From Zhouia spongiae (lineage in GTDB: Bacteria; Bacteroidota; Bacteroidia; Flavobacteriales; Flavobacteriaceae), in assembly GCF_022760175.1 (NCBI RefSeq), contig NZ_CP094326.1:744001-808000 (forward strand): DNA of 64,000 nt, in the 5' to 3' direction. The stretch's first letter is position 1. Each line of letters begins with the position of its first letter. Both the position numbers and the translations under genes were made by a program. Below are positions 42,019 through 51,753 of the stretch, piece by piece. Under the pieces are notes generated by a model that was not told the origin of the DNA, searched no databases, and saw nothing but the letters and a program-made list of their open reading frames with translations.

Positions 42019-43959
42019 ATGCTACTCTACATACTAAAATCGGGTGCTTGTTTGGCGATATTGTTACTCTTTTATAAGTTTTTATTAGAACGAGAGGGGT
42101 GTCACTCTTTTAAACGCTTTTTTCTTTTAGCGTCGCTGGTCAGCAGCCTTTTAATTCCTCTTATTACATTTAAAGAATACATCGACATCAACGATACAGC
42201 CTCCCCATTTATCATGGAGTCAGTCGATTCAGGCCATGATATCATAGCGGAGGAAACCATCAATCCCATGCCTGTATTCTTGTGGAGCATCTATATCATC
42301 GGCGTATTGGTCTTTTATATTCGTTTTAGTATACGCATTAAAGGAATTATTGAAAGAATAAATCAAAATCAGTTATATCATCATTCTGCATACACGAATG
42401 TTCTTTTAAACGAAAAAATAACCCCACATACATTTCTGAAGTATATTTTTTTAAACAAAAAAGCATACGAACAACAGGAGATCCCAAAAGAAGTATTGAT
42501 TCACGAGGAGGCTCATGCGCGGCAACATCATTCTTACGACATTATTTTTCTGGAGGTATTGCAGATTGTTATGTGGTTTAATCCACTCATTTATTTCACC
42601 AAGCAATTGGTCAGGCTGAATCATGAATTTTTAGCAGACCGTGAGGTTTTAAAACAGGGAGTTCATTCATCATTATATCAGGAAACGATACTGGCATTCT
42701 CATCAAATACCAGGTATTCGAACCTGTCAAGTGCCATTAATTATTCATCAATCAAAAAACGATTTACAGTTATGAAAACACAAACATCGAGATTTACCCG
42801 GCTTAAGTCAGCTTTATTATTGCCGCTGCTGGCCGTACTCATCTACAGTTTTAGTGAAAAGGAAATTATGATGAAGCACAATCAAACCGAGGTCATTGTG
42901 CTGAAAATGCCAAACAACAATGAAGTTGAATTTCAAGAATCTACCTTCACCTTAAAAGCCATCGAAAAGGAACTTTCCAGTTATATTGAAAGAGAGGAAG
43001 TTCATATTGAGTATGGGCCGGAAGTAACTGTTGAAGCCTGCAATTCACTTCACAACCTTTTGATAAAGCTGGGATTCCCCATCATCAAAGAATATGCTAT
43101 AGGAACCAATGGAATTTTAATGAAGGATTTCTACAGTCACACATTGAAAGTAAACACTCCGGAGGATGCCTTGCTACAATACAACAGTCTGGCCAAACAT
43201 TATAATACCTTCAAGCTGGATAAGGGTATGGACCTAATTGATATTAGCAAAATACAATATCTCTATGAGAAACTAACACCGCATCAAAAAAAATCTGCTG
43301 AACCTTATCCTGATTTATCGTCTTTTAAAAATTCGAAACAGTTATTAATAACAATACAACAGGGTGCTACTAAAAAAATGGTGGACGAATACAATAAACT
43401 TGCTGAGAAATACAAGCATAGTAACCTGGGCAAGGTTCGAATTGACAAGAAAGAGGTTGCTCGTATGCACCATATTTACGGACTTATGACCAAACAACAG
43501 AAGGCAAAAGCGAAACCTTATCCCAGCTTTCCGCCACCACCCCCACCTGCTCCCAAACATAAACAAGTAAAAGAAGAGGTCATTGAAATAATCGAAGAGC
43601 CTGTACCACCTCCTACTCCAAAGGAGCCTGTAGTTATAGAAGTTATTGAGGAGCGTATAGAAGAACCAAAAGAAGAAATCATAGAAGTGATAGAAACAGA
43701 AGAAGTTATAACGGGCAACGGAACCAAAAAAGTGACTGAAAATAAGGGCATGCCAACACCACCTCCTCCACCGGATCCTGTTGAACATTTTAGGGAGTTG
43801 GAAAAACAGCAGGCTAAATTTTATTACAATGGTAAATCTATAACTGCAAAAAAAGCCATTGAAATCGTTAAAACAAAAAAAGCCACTAATATATCCGTCC
43901 GTAAAGAAAGCAACGGGGTTCCGACAGTTAAGCTTACAGACAAACCTGTTAAAAATTAA
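42019..43959 (+). CDS. BlaR1-like M56 membrane metallopeptidase
   Basis: The 646-aa protein has four N-terminal/mid membrane helices, with the M56 zinc motif HEEAH at residues 162-166 on the cytoplasmic side and a helix near 270-285. The long periplasmic part contains two diverged copies of a unit (QYNSLAKHYNTFKL...Q...AEPYP and EYNKLAEKYKHSNL...Q...AKPYP), then proline- and glutamate-rich stretches (PPPPPPAPKHK). It is a sensor-protease for the BlaI partner. The signal is unknown; a beta-lactam sensor domain is not present. Confidence 0.88.
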   Translation: MLLYILKSGACLAILLLFYKFLLEREGCHSFKRFFLLASLVSSLLIPLITFKEYIDINDTASPFIMESVDSGHDIIAEETINPMPVFLWSIYIIGVLVFYIRFSIRIKGIIERINQNQLYHHSAYTNVLLNEKITPHTFLKYIFLNKKAYEQQEIPKEVLIHEEAHARQHHSYDIIFLEVLQIVMWFNPLIYFTKQLVRLNHEFLADREVLKQGVHSSLYQETILAFSSNTRYSNLSSAINYSSIKKRFTVMKTQTSRFTRLKSALLLPLLAVLIYSFSEKEIMMKHNQTEVIVLKMPNNNEVEFQESTFTLKAIEKELSSYIEREEVHIEYGPEVTVEACNSLHNLLIKLGFPIIKEYAIGTNGILMKDFYSHTLKVNTPEDALLQYNSLAKHYNTFKLDKGMDLIDISKIQYLYEKLTPHQKKSAEPYPDLSSFKNSKQLLITIQQGATKKMVDEYNKLAEKYKHSNLGKVRIDKKEVARMHHIYGLMTKQQKAKAKPYPSFPPPPPPAPKHKQVKEEVIEIIEEPVPPPTPKEPVVIEVIEERIEEPKEEIIEVIETEEVITGNGTKKVTENKGMPTPPPPPDPVEHFRELEKQQAKFYYNGKSITAKKAIEIVKTKKATNISVRKESNGVPTVKLTDKPVKN

Positions 43960-44533
43960 AGAAGTACAACAGGTAAAGCATGTCTAAAAAGTGGTATTTG
44001 TTGTCTGTTCGAGCATTATTGACAACTTTCATCCCTTTTTAGGCAGCCCTGTTCTAAATAATCAATCCAAAAACATCATGGCAATTACGAAAACCCATGC
44101 TTTGTTTTCCGGAGGAAAAGCTTTTCGAAAAGCACCTTATTAAAACCATAGAATACATTCGGGATCATTACTGCGAACTTTCCTGGTTTAAAGAGTTTGT
44201 CCACCAGAATAATCACCTCTTTTTACCTGCACCCACAATACAGGCATGTTTTTTTCTTTAGTTCCTTTATCGTAAACTACCTCGGTGCAAGCACACGAGG
44301 CATTGGTCGGAAACAAATTTTAATTTCGAGGCAAGCCTCGGGGTATTATACCCTTTGGCGGTGCCAATAAAAACGCCTTCTAATACTTTATATTCCAACA
44401 ACATACACCATAACCGTTATCTGCAAAATGTAACATTTTCAAGGGTTTTGCGTTATATAAAGAACATTAATTAAATATTACATCAATCAATTCATAAATC
44501 TCACCTGGTGAGTCAATCAAAAAACGTGTTATC
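43960..44533. other. 574-bp gap with hairpins and a doubtful 54-aa frame
   Basis: No convincing gene is present. A 54-aa frame (44,097-44,261, with HLIKTIEYIRDHYCELSWF) has no recognisable family and no good start signal. Hairpins CGAGGC-aa-GCCTCG (44,327-44,340) and GGGTA-tta-TACCC (44,341-44,353) lie side by side; they could be a terminator-like or attenuator structure upstream of the DUF4407 gene. Confidence 0.4.
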
Positions 44534-45634
44534 ATGATCAAAAAATTCTTCTGGATGTGTTCCGGGGCCGACACTGAACTCCTCGAAAACTGTTCAAAGG
44601 CCGAACAGATAAAACAGGCCGGTATTGGCGGTACTGTATTTTTTACAACTGTAATGGCTTTTATTGCGAGCTCGTATGCTCTTTATACTGTTTTTGACAA
44701 TGTTTATCTTGCTGTTGTATTCGGACTGGTCTGGGGTTTGCTTATTTTTAATCTCGACCGGTTTATTGTTTCAACCATAAAAAAACGCGACAGTCTCAGA
44801 AGTGAATTTATACAGGCCGTACCACGTATTCTTCTGGCCGTAATTATCGCTATTGTTATTGCCAAACCTTTAGAACTTAAAATCTTTGAAAAAGAGATAG
44901 ACCGGGTGTTACTGGAAGAAAAAAACAACCTTACTCTTGCTAACCAGGAGCAAATAGCATTACAGTTCAGCCCTGAAATCCGGCAATTAGAAAGTCAGGT
45001 CGAAACCTTAAAACAAGAAATCATCAACAAAGAAACCGAGGTAAACAATCTTTACGACACTTATATTGCTGAAGCAGAAGGAAGAGAGGGTACACTAAAA
45101 ACAGGAAAAGGTCCTGTATATAAAGAGAAAAGAGAAAAACACGATGCCAGCTTACAGGAACTGCAAACACTCCGTGAAACCAATAATGCCAAGATCAGTG
45201 AATTAGAAAATCAGATTTCAGCATTAAAAACCAACTACCAGGACAAGGTTGCCAATACCCAACCGGTTATTGATGGTTTTGACGGGCTTATGGCTCGTAT
45301 TGATGCTTTGGAAAAACTACCATGGCTGCCTTCATTTTTTATATTCCTATTATTTTTCGCAATCGAAACTGCCCCGATTTTTGCCAAGCTGATGGCACCG
45401 AAAGGCGAATATGACATCAGGCTTGCTGACAGGGAAGAAGCAGCAAGAACCTGGGCCGACCAAAAAGCCTACCAGCGAAAACAACAATTGGCAGCCGATG
45501 CAGCTATTAACGATAAGGTGTACAAAGATTTATCCGAAGAAGAGGAATTATATACTTATAAACGTAAAACTGCACGTGAGATCATGCAACTACAGGCCGA
45601 TGCCTTTTACAAGCAACAAAAAAAATTACTGTAG
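44534..45634 (+). CDS. DUF4407 membrane protein
   Basis: The 366-aa protein starts with FWMCSGADTELLENCSKAEQ and has three to four membrane helices (about 30-85, 95-115 and 270-290) with a long coiled coil between them (about 120-250). This matches DUF4407, whose role is unknown. It stands alone between two gaps. Confidence 0.85.
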   Translation: MIKKFFWMCSGADTELLENCSKAEQIKQAGIGGTVFFTTVMAFIASSYALYTVFDNVYLAVVFGLVWGLLIFNLDRFIVSTIKKRDSLRSEFIQAVPRILLAVIIAIVIAKPLELKIFEKEIDRVLLEEKNNLTLANQEQIALQFSPEIRQLESQVETLKQEIINKETEVNNLYDTYIAEAEGREGTLKTGKGPVYKEKREKHDASLQELQTLRETNNAKISELENQISALKTNYQDKVANTQPVIDGFDGLMARIDALEKLPWLPSFFIFLLFFAIETAPIFAKLMAPKGEYDIRLADREEAARTWADQKAYQRKQQLAADAAINDKVYKDLSEEEELYTYKRKTAREIMQLQADAFYKQQKKLL

Positions 45635-45711
45635 GGGTTTATTTGTTTTTAACATGTAATTATGTCTATATTTTCTCCTGATAGTCAACCATAGAAATAA
45701 ATTACATCTTA

Positions 45712-48108
45712 ATGAGCAAACTTTATGTACCCTTACTGGTTTTTATCTTCATAATCATCGGTTGCTCTTCGAAAGAAGAAAACAATGAAGTCCATACCTT
45801 AAAACTTTGGTACGATGCACCTGCCAATGCGTTGGAGGAAGACTCAGAAAACGGCTGGAAAAACAACCCGGAATGGCTAAAAGCGCTACCCCTCGGTAAT
45901 GGCAGCCTGGGAGCTATGGTTTTTGGCGACGTACATACAGAGCGCATACAACTCAATGAAGAGAGTATCTGGTCCGGAAGTCCCGACGACAACAACAACC
46001 CGGAGGCTCATAAATACCTCGATAGTATTCGCCGGTTATTATTTGCCGGCAAATACAAGGAAGCTACGGTTCTTACCAATCAGACACAAGTATGCAGCGG
46101 AAAAGGATCCGGACATGGAAATGGTGCCAATGTGCCCTTTGGGTGTTTTCAAACGCTGGGCGACTTATGGATTGAAAACCATTCCAAAACACCCTATAGC
46201 AATTATTACAGGGATCTGAATTTACACAATGCGATAGCTACTGTAACCTATGAGCAGGACAGCATCAGTTACACACGGGAAATTCTAACCAGTAATCCGG
46301 ATCAGATACTGGCAGCTTCTTTCAGGGCCAGTAAACCGGGCAGTATATCATTTAACGTTAAAATGAACAGACCGGAGCATTATAAAACCTATGCTGAGGA
46401 GCAACAGCTTATCATGAGCGGTGAACTTCCCGATGGTAAGGGGGGCTCCAATTTAAAATACATGGCCCGGCTTAAGGCAGTTGCGAAAAACGGAGAAGTA
46501 ACATATTCAGACAATGGTATTGAAATAAAAAATGCCGACGAGGTTACACTATACCTGAGCGCATCTACCGACTATGTCCTTGAGCATCCTCATTACAGCG
46601 GTCGCAATTATAAAAATAGTACCCTGGAGCACCTCAACAAGGCCGTAAAAAAGGGGTTCAGGGCTGTTAAGGCAGACCATATAAAAGATTACAAAGGTTA
46701 TTTTGACAGGGTTCGTCTTGATTTAAGCGGAGGAAACATCACTGATATCCCGACAGACCGGCGGGTAACCCGTTTTAAAGACTCTTTACAAGATTTGCAC
46801 CTCACGGAGTTGCTTTTCCAGTACGGCCGTTATTTGCTAATATCATCATCCAGACCCGGTACGCTTCCGGCAAACCTGCAAGGCATATGGGCTAATCAGG
46901 TACAAACTCCCTGGAACGGAGATTATCATACCGATGTAAACATTCAGATGAATTACTGGCCTGCTGAAACCACTAACCTGTCTGAACTTCACCTGCCTGT
47001 ATTCGACTTATTACAGAATCTGGTAAAACCCGGAAGCGCAACGGCTGCGGTACAATATGGGAATAACGGCTGGGTTTTACATCCTATCACGAATGTTTGG
47101 GGATATACAGCTCCCGGAGAAATGGCTTCGTGGGGAATGCATTCTACAGGCGGCGCCTGGCTGTCGCAACATATCATGGAGCACTACGAATTTACCAGGG
47201 ACACCGGCTTTTTAAAACGGATGTATCCGGTTTTAAAAGGATCGGTCGCTTTTTATAACGACTGGCTGGTTGAGGACCCTAAAACCGGGAAATTGGTTTC
47301 GGGACCTGCAGTTTCGCCCGAAAATACTTTTATCACAAAAGATGGTACTGTTGCTCAGATCAGTATGGGACCGTCACACGATCAGCAGGTAATCTCACAA
47401 TTGTTCAGCGACTACCTGAAGGCCTCCGAAATACTCCATATTAAAGACAATCATACTTCTGTTACCAAAACTAATTTAGACCGCTTGGCAAGAACACAGA
47501 TAGGTAGCGACGGCCGACTTATGGAATGGGCTGAAGAGTTTGAAGAAAGAGAACCCGGACATCGTCATATCTCGCATTTATTTGCGGTACATCCCGGAGC
47601 TGAAATCAACTCGTTTGACACTCCGGAACTTGCTGCGGCCGCAAAGAAATCGCTGGACTACAGAATTAATCATGGCGGTGGCCATACCGGCTGGAGTGCT
47701 GCCTGGCTTATCAGTCAGTATGCCCGGTTAGGTGCCGCCGACGAAGCCAGGAACTCATTAAACACCGTATTATCCAAAAGTACAAGTCCGAACCTTTTCG
47801 GCTTACATCCGCCATTTCAAATAGATGCCAATTTCGGTGCCACAGCCGGGATAACCGAAATGTTGCTCCAAAGTCATGCCGGAGTCATAGAATTATTGCC
47901 TGCACTTCCTGGTGACTGGACTTCGGGCAGTGTTTCAGGCTTAAGAGCCAGGGGTGGATTTACGGTCGATCTAAATTGGGAAAACGGGAAGCTTACTCAT
48001 GCTAAAATCAGGTCTGACCACGATCAGTCATGTACTATTGTTTACAACGATCAAAAAGTCACCGTAGATGCAAAAGCCGGAATCTCTTTTAATCCGTTAA
48101 AATTATAA
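45712..48108 (+). CDS. GH95 alpha-L-fucosidase/galactosidase lipoprotein
   Basis: The 798-aa protein is a GH95 glycosidase with a lipoprotein signal (lipobox IIGCSS). Family motifs are WLKALPLGNGSLGAMVFGD at the N-terminal domain, TDVNIQMNYWPAE (the two Asn of the active site), VSPENTF (general acid Glu), GPSHDQQVISQLF and NHGGGHTGWSAAWLIS (catalytic base region). It releases terminal alpha-1,2-L-fucose or alpha-L-galactose from glycans at the cell surface. It has no SusC/D neighbours, so it is not in a complete polysaccharide locus. Confidence 0.92.
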   Translation: MSKLYVPLLVFIFIIIGCSSKEENNEVHTLKLWYDAPANALEEDSENGWKNNPEWLKALPLGNGSLGAMVFGDVHTERIQLNEESIWSGSPDDNNNPEAHKYLDSIRRLLFAGKYKEATVLTNQTQVCSGKGSGHGNGANVPFGCFQTLGDLWIENHSKTPYSNYYRDLNLHNAIATVTYEQDSISYTREILTSNPDQILAASFRASKPGSISFNVKMNRPEHYKTYAEEQQLIMSGELPDGKGGSNLKYMARLKAVAKNGEVTYSDNGIEIKNADEVTLYLSASTDYVLEHPHYSGRNYKNSTLEHLNKAVKKGFRAVKADHIKDYKGYFDRVRLDLSGGNITDIPTDRRVTRFKDSLQDLHLTELLFQYGRYLLISSSRPGTLPANLQGIWANQVQTPWNGDYHTDVNIQMNYWPAETTNLSELHLPVFDLLQNLVKPGSATAAVQYGNNGWVLHPITNVWGYTAPGEMASWGMHSTGGAWLSQHIMEHYEFTRDTGFLKRMYPVLKGSVAFYNDWLVEDPKTGKLVSGPAVSPENTFITKDGTVAQISMGPSHDQQVISQLFSDYLKASEILHIKDNHTSVTKTNLDRLARTQIGSDGRLMEWAEEFEEREPGHRHISHLFAVHPGAEINSFDTPELAAAAKKSLDYRINHGGGHTGWSAAWLISQYARLGAADEARNSLNTVLSKSTSPNLFGLHPPFQIDANFGATAGITEMLLQSHAGVIELLPALPGDWTSGSVSGLRARGGFTVDLNWENGKLTHAKIRSDHDQSCTIVYNDQKVTVDAKAGISFNPLKL

Positions 48109-48129
48109 TCTGTCGCTCATCAGACATCA

Positions 48130-48167
48130 AAAAACCTCTTCCTCAACACATCAGGGAAGAGGTTTTT
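48130..48167. terminator. Bidirectional terminator between GH95 and MFS genes
   Basis: AAAAACCTCTTCC pairs perfectly with GGAAGAGGTTTTT over a 12-base loop, between two convergent genes. A and T runs on both sides allow termination in both directions. Confidence 0.9.
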
Positions 48168-48179
48168 ACATTTATCATC

Positions 48180-49355
48180 TTATTTTCTGTGTTTTAAAAG
48201 CATATACAACAAGGCTGTAAATGCAATAATACTTACGGCATACATAACCTCCGGTATATTATCTATTCTGCTCTGGTAATACCATCCGGAGAACAAGGCT
48301 CCCAGTCCTATTCCGGCCTCCAGAGCAATATACATGGTGGCTACAGCCTTACCCCGGGCGTGTTTCAGGCTCATGTCTATGGTCCAGGCATTTAACGAAG
48401 GAGACAATACTCCCATGGCTATTCCGTATAAAACAGCACCGGTAATAAATAGCATCACAGATGTTGCCAAGCCCAGCAGCAACATAGACGCTACCAAAAC
48501 CAGCAGTCCGATAATGATTAATATTTTGCGGCCGTAATAATCCGAGGCTTTCCCTGCCACGAACCGTACCAGCAATGACGAAACGGTAAAGACTATAAAA
48601 AACATCCCTTTATTCCCTATACCCAAGTGGGCTGTCCAGTCCGGAATCAGGGTCAGGATCACTCCAAACGAAACATAAACAAGCAATACTACCAACGCTG
48701 CGGGCAGGACTTCGAGCGCAATAACGTCACTCCTGTTGATTCGCAATAAAGACCATTTAAACTTTTGCTTAGGCTGCAATGTTTCTTTCATGTTCAGGAT
48801 GACCAGCATAGACAGAAAGGCACAGACTGAAGAGGCATAGAACAATACGTTATACGAATAATTCATTTTAATAAAACTCCCCAGGGCAGGTCCGACTGCC
48901 ATTCCGGTACTGTAAAACAAACTTTGCATGCCGATGGCCGCCCCCCACGATTGTGTCGGGGTTATATCGGCAACATAAGCCGAAGTTGCCGTCGGTTTAA
49001 ATCCTGTCGAAAAACCATGAAGCAGTCGTAACAGCAAAAATCCAAATATGGTATGTACCATCGGATACAGCATTCCGCATATGACACAAACTATGGTTCC
49101 GAATATCATAATCGGCAACCGCCCAATCGTATCGGTGAGTTTACCGCTAAACGGACGCGACAAGCCGGCCGTAAGGGTAAACAACGAAATGATAAACCCG
49201 ATATACTTTGCCCCTCCCAAAGAAGTGAGGTAAGCCGGTAACTCAGGGATCAGCATATTATAACTGGCAGAAAAAAGGAGCGAACTAAAACAGACCAGGC
49301 CTAGTTTTAAGTTATATACAGGGTGGGTATTACCCGACATTATGAGTTTTTTCAT
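48180..49355 (-). CDS. MFS transporter
   Basis: The 391-aa protein has twelve predicted helices. The MFS motif-A region after helix 2 reads SGKLTDTIGRLPIMIFG and its second-half counterpart AGKASDYYGRKILIII. It is a proton-driven exporter or importer of an unknown small molecule; similarity in pattern is closest to drug-efflux and YfcJ-like MFS proteins. It is divergent from a Crp-like gene 121 bp away, which may control it. Confidence 0.88.
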   Translation of the reverse strand: MKKLIMSGNTHPVYNLKLGLVCFSSLLFSASYNMLIPELPAYLTSLGGAKYIGFIISLFTLTAGLSRPFSGKLTDTIGRLPIMIFGTIVCVICGMLYPMVHTIFGFLLLRLLHGFSTGFKPTATSAYVADITPTQSWGAAIGMQSLFYSTGMAVGPALGSFIKMNYSYNVLFYASSVCAFLSMLVILNMKETLQPKQKFKWSLLRINRSDVIALEVLPAALVVLLVYVSFGVILTLIPDWTAHLGIGNKGMFFIVFTVSSLLVRFVAGKASDYYGRKILIIIGLLVLVASMLLLGLATSVMLFITGAVLYGIAMGVLSPSLNAWTIDMSLKHARGKAVATMYIALEAGIGLGALFSGWYYQSRIDNIPEVMYAVSIIAFTALLYMLLKHRK

Positions 49356-49476
49356 TCTTATTTTTATTCATTTACGAATTATACGGGACTTGATTTCCAT
49401 AAAAAATAAATCGATCTTTACGGCAAAGTAACAACAATACCCTTTCCTTAAAAAGGACAAATGTCCCGAAGAAAAA

Positions 49477-50040
49477 ATGATTCGTAAAAACCTGAAATTA
49501 TTACAGTACCTGATCAGGACATTCCCTGAAAATAACGAACACAATATTTCTGTAGTAAATTATCACCCGGGTGAAATTATTCTGGATCAGAATAAACGGG
49601 TATACAGTGTACATATCGTTAAAAAAGGAATCGTAAAGTGCTACCTCACCGAAGATAACGGCAACGATTTTATACAGGAGTTCTTTGGTGACGGAGAGCT
49701 TTTTGGTGAAGTAGAGGTTATTAAAGGCGGACTTAGCTTTTGCAAGATAGAGGCCATAACTCCCGTAGAGGTCTTTTTAGTTTCCGAAACAACTTTTACT
49801 TCGTTGCTTGAAACTAACAGACAATTTAACCGGCTCATCCTGGAAGCACTCACTAATAAAATACAGTATAAAGCCATCCGTCATGCATACAACCAATCGC
49901 ATACCATAGAAGACAAGCTTATACGCCTGCAAAATGAGTTCCCCCAGTTATTCCGGAAAATATCGAAGTCAGACATTGCCAACTATTTAGGCATTACCAT
50001 CAGAAGCCTAAACAGGACCCTCAACGCTATGGACAGTTAG
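49477..50040 (+). CDS. Crp/Fnr-family transcriptional regulator
   Basis: The 187-aa protein has a cyclic-nucleotide-binding-type beta roll (YHPGEIILDQNKRVYSVHIV, then GELFGEVEVI) and a C-terminal HTH (ISKSDIANYLGITIRSLNRT). It lacks the Arg/Ser pair of the cAMP-binding phosphate cassette as far as I can see, and lacks Fnr cysteines. It is divergent from the MFS gene, a common regulator-transporter layout. Confidence 0.88.
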   Translation: MIRKNLKLLQYLIRTFPENNEHNISVVNYHPGEIILDQNKRVYSVHIVKKGIVKCYLTEDNGNDFIQEFFGDGELFGEVEVIKGGLSFCKIEAITPVEVFLVSETTFTSLLETNRQFNRLILEALTNKIQYKAIRHAYNQSHTIEDKLIRLQNEFPQLFRKISKSDIANYLGITIRSLNRTLNAMDS

Positions 50041-50299
50041 AAAATAACTCCCCGCACGAAACAGGCATAACAACGACATCTATTCAATGGCAGTATTTAT
50101 AGCATACAATCGATATTCTCCAGAGCCACTTCAACATTACAGCACCTCCTATACAACACGTATTTAACACCTTAGGGTTAATAACTTTTTCCCTTCATAC
50201 TAAAAACCGTTACTTTTTAATCGATTTTTTTCATTACATTTACCGTCCCCAAGTACCATTAACAAATTACACCAACCCTAAAAACTTACTATACCGGCT

Positions 50300-50719
50300 A
50301 TGAACATTGACTACCTAAAGGAGAGAAACTCATTGGTTATCCACTATGAGATTACCCAACAATACCGGATCGTTTTCATCATTTTTGTATTAAATATCAT
50401 CAATGCATGTATCAACCTCTATATTTTGAAAGATAGCAGATGGGGGGTTTTTGAAATGCTCTGGGTGACTATTGGCATGGCTTCGGTGGTTATGCTTATT
50501 TATTACAGTTTGTCTTTCTATCAGAAATCCAAGGTGAATTATGTGGAACTAAACGACATAGAAGCGCTGGTCGAACGGACCTTTTTTGGAAAAAAGAAAT
50601 ACAGTCTGTTACTGGTAGATGGGAGTAAAAGACATTTTTCGAGACTCGCAACACCCCATGAAATGACCCGCACCAAAGAGTTGTTTAAAACCATCGGAGT
50701 GAGGACCATCAAGGGATAG
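50300..50719 (+). CDS. Hypothetical membrane protein, two helices
   Basis: The 139-aa protein has two hydrophobic helices (about 20-42 and 50-70) and a soluble C-terminal part resembling a small PH-like beta domain (NYVELNDIEALVERTFFGKK). I do not recognise a family. The gene stands alone, with weak upstream signals. It is likely real because of its length and codon use. Confidence 0.6.
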   Translation: MNIDYLKERNSLVIHYEITQQYRIVFIIFVLNIINACINLYILKDSRWGVFEMLWVTIGMASVVMLIYYSLSFYQKSKVNYVELNDIEALVERTFFGKKKYSLLLVDGSKRHFSRLATPHEMTRTKELFKTIGVRTIKG

Positions 50720-50931
50720 CGGTACCATTTACATGATTTTCCATCCGGGACTAGCTGTAAAAGGTCTGAGGTTTCCGAAGAAGATAAAAGAATGCTTCCC
50801 TTTTAGAACACTTTAATAATGATTTCCGGCAGCACAATTAATTCCCTGCATCGGACACATCATATTTCATTGTGATTCACTAAATTAGGACATACTTTTA
50901 AACCGTTACGGTATTGCGGGTTAAAAGCTTA

Positions 50932-51297
50932 ATGGCAGAACCTATGGCTCATCTTAAAAAAATAAGTGACATCATTTTGTGGCTTGCCCGTATTTTGGCA
51001 GCTATTGTCATTGCCTTTATATTGTTCTTTTTGCTGACACATCTATCGAATAAAGGCAATACCGATAACCAAGCGATTCCGACCAAAGATGTTCTTGCTT
51101 TTATTTTATTTCCGGTGGGGACACTCTTCGGACTTGTTCTTTGTTTTATCAGAGAACGTGCCGGTAGTATTATTACCCTAACGAGCATGATTATTTTAAT
51201 GATTATCAGACCCGATCTTGCTTCTAACCACTTATTGCTTAGCCTTGCCTTTATACCGGGATTTTTATTTTTTATTCATTCGTTTTTAAAAGACTGA
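50932..51297 (+). CDS. Hypothetical membrane protein, four helices
   Basis: The 121-aa protein is almost wholly hydrophobic with four predicted helices (LARILAAIVIAFILFFLL; VLAFILFPVGTLFGLVLCFI; IITLTSMIILMII; LLLSLAFIPGFLFFIHSFL). I use the ATG at 50,932, as the longer reading needs a TTG. The family is not recognised; many bacteria have similar small DUF-type membrane proteins. Confidence 0.6.
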   Translation: MAEPMAHLKKISDIILWLARILAAIVIAFILFFLLTHLSNKGNTDNQAIPTKDVLAFILFPVGTLFGLVLCFIRERAGSIITLTSMIILMIIRPDLASNHLLLSLAFIPGFLFFIHSFLKD

Positions 51298-51753
51298 ACG
51301 GATACTTATTACCTCCATACGCATGCTTCGGATATTTTTTCTTGATTATACATCCGGCATCATAGTTACTACATTTTAGAAGCTGGTTTTTATTGTTACA
51401 AAAAATGTCTCCCAATCTGCAAAGGTTTTGTATAACCAACTATTTCGTCCTGTAACTCTGCTTTTTCATCAAATACATTTTTTTACATAACCAAAGGCGT
51501 TAGTGATGTTTATAAACACTAGCCGTAAATAGTTTTAAGCTTATTGCGGAAAACCGTATTGTTTTTCTGTTAATTTCTGTTACTTTCGAAAATGTTTATG
51601 CTTCTTATTTACAAATACGGTAGCTGAATCAGTATCGCATATCGCAATAAACACTGGGAATAGCCCGATAGTTATAAAGATTTATAAACGTAAGGCGCGT
51701 TTATACAAACATTGGCATTCATTATGACGAAACCCTAGAACTAAATAAAAAAT
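51298..51753. other. Gene-free gap before the thioredoxin-like lipoprotein
   Basis: The 456-bp stretch has no gene. TATAAACG pairs with CGTTTATA at 51,683-51,705. The DNA is A/T-rich, as are the next genes, and resembles the structured gaps around 53 kb. Confidence 0.4.

Noticed and set aside
43345-43788. Minus-strand 147-aa frame, rich in Trp, Phe and Arg
   Set aside because: It is the antisense shadow of the proline/glutamate-rich end of the M56 gene.
44097-44261. 54-aa coding frame
   Set aside because: No family, no start signal and no neighbour support; kept only as a remark in the gap entry.
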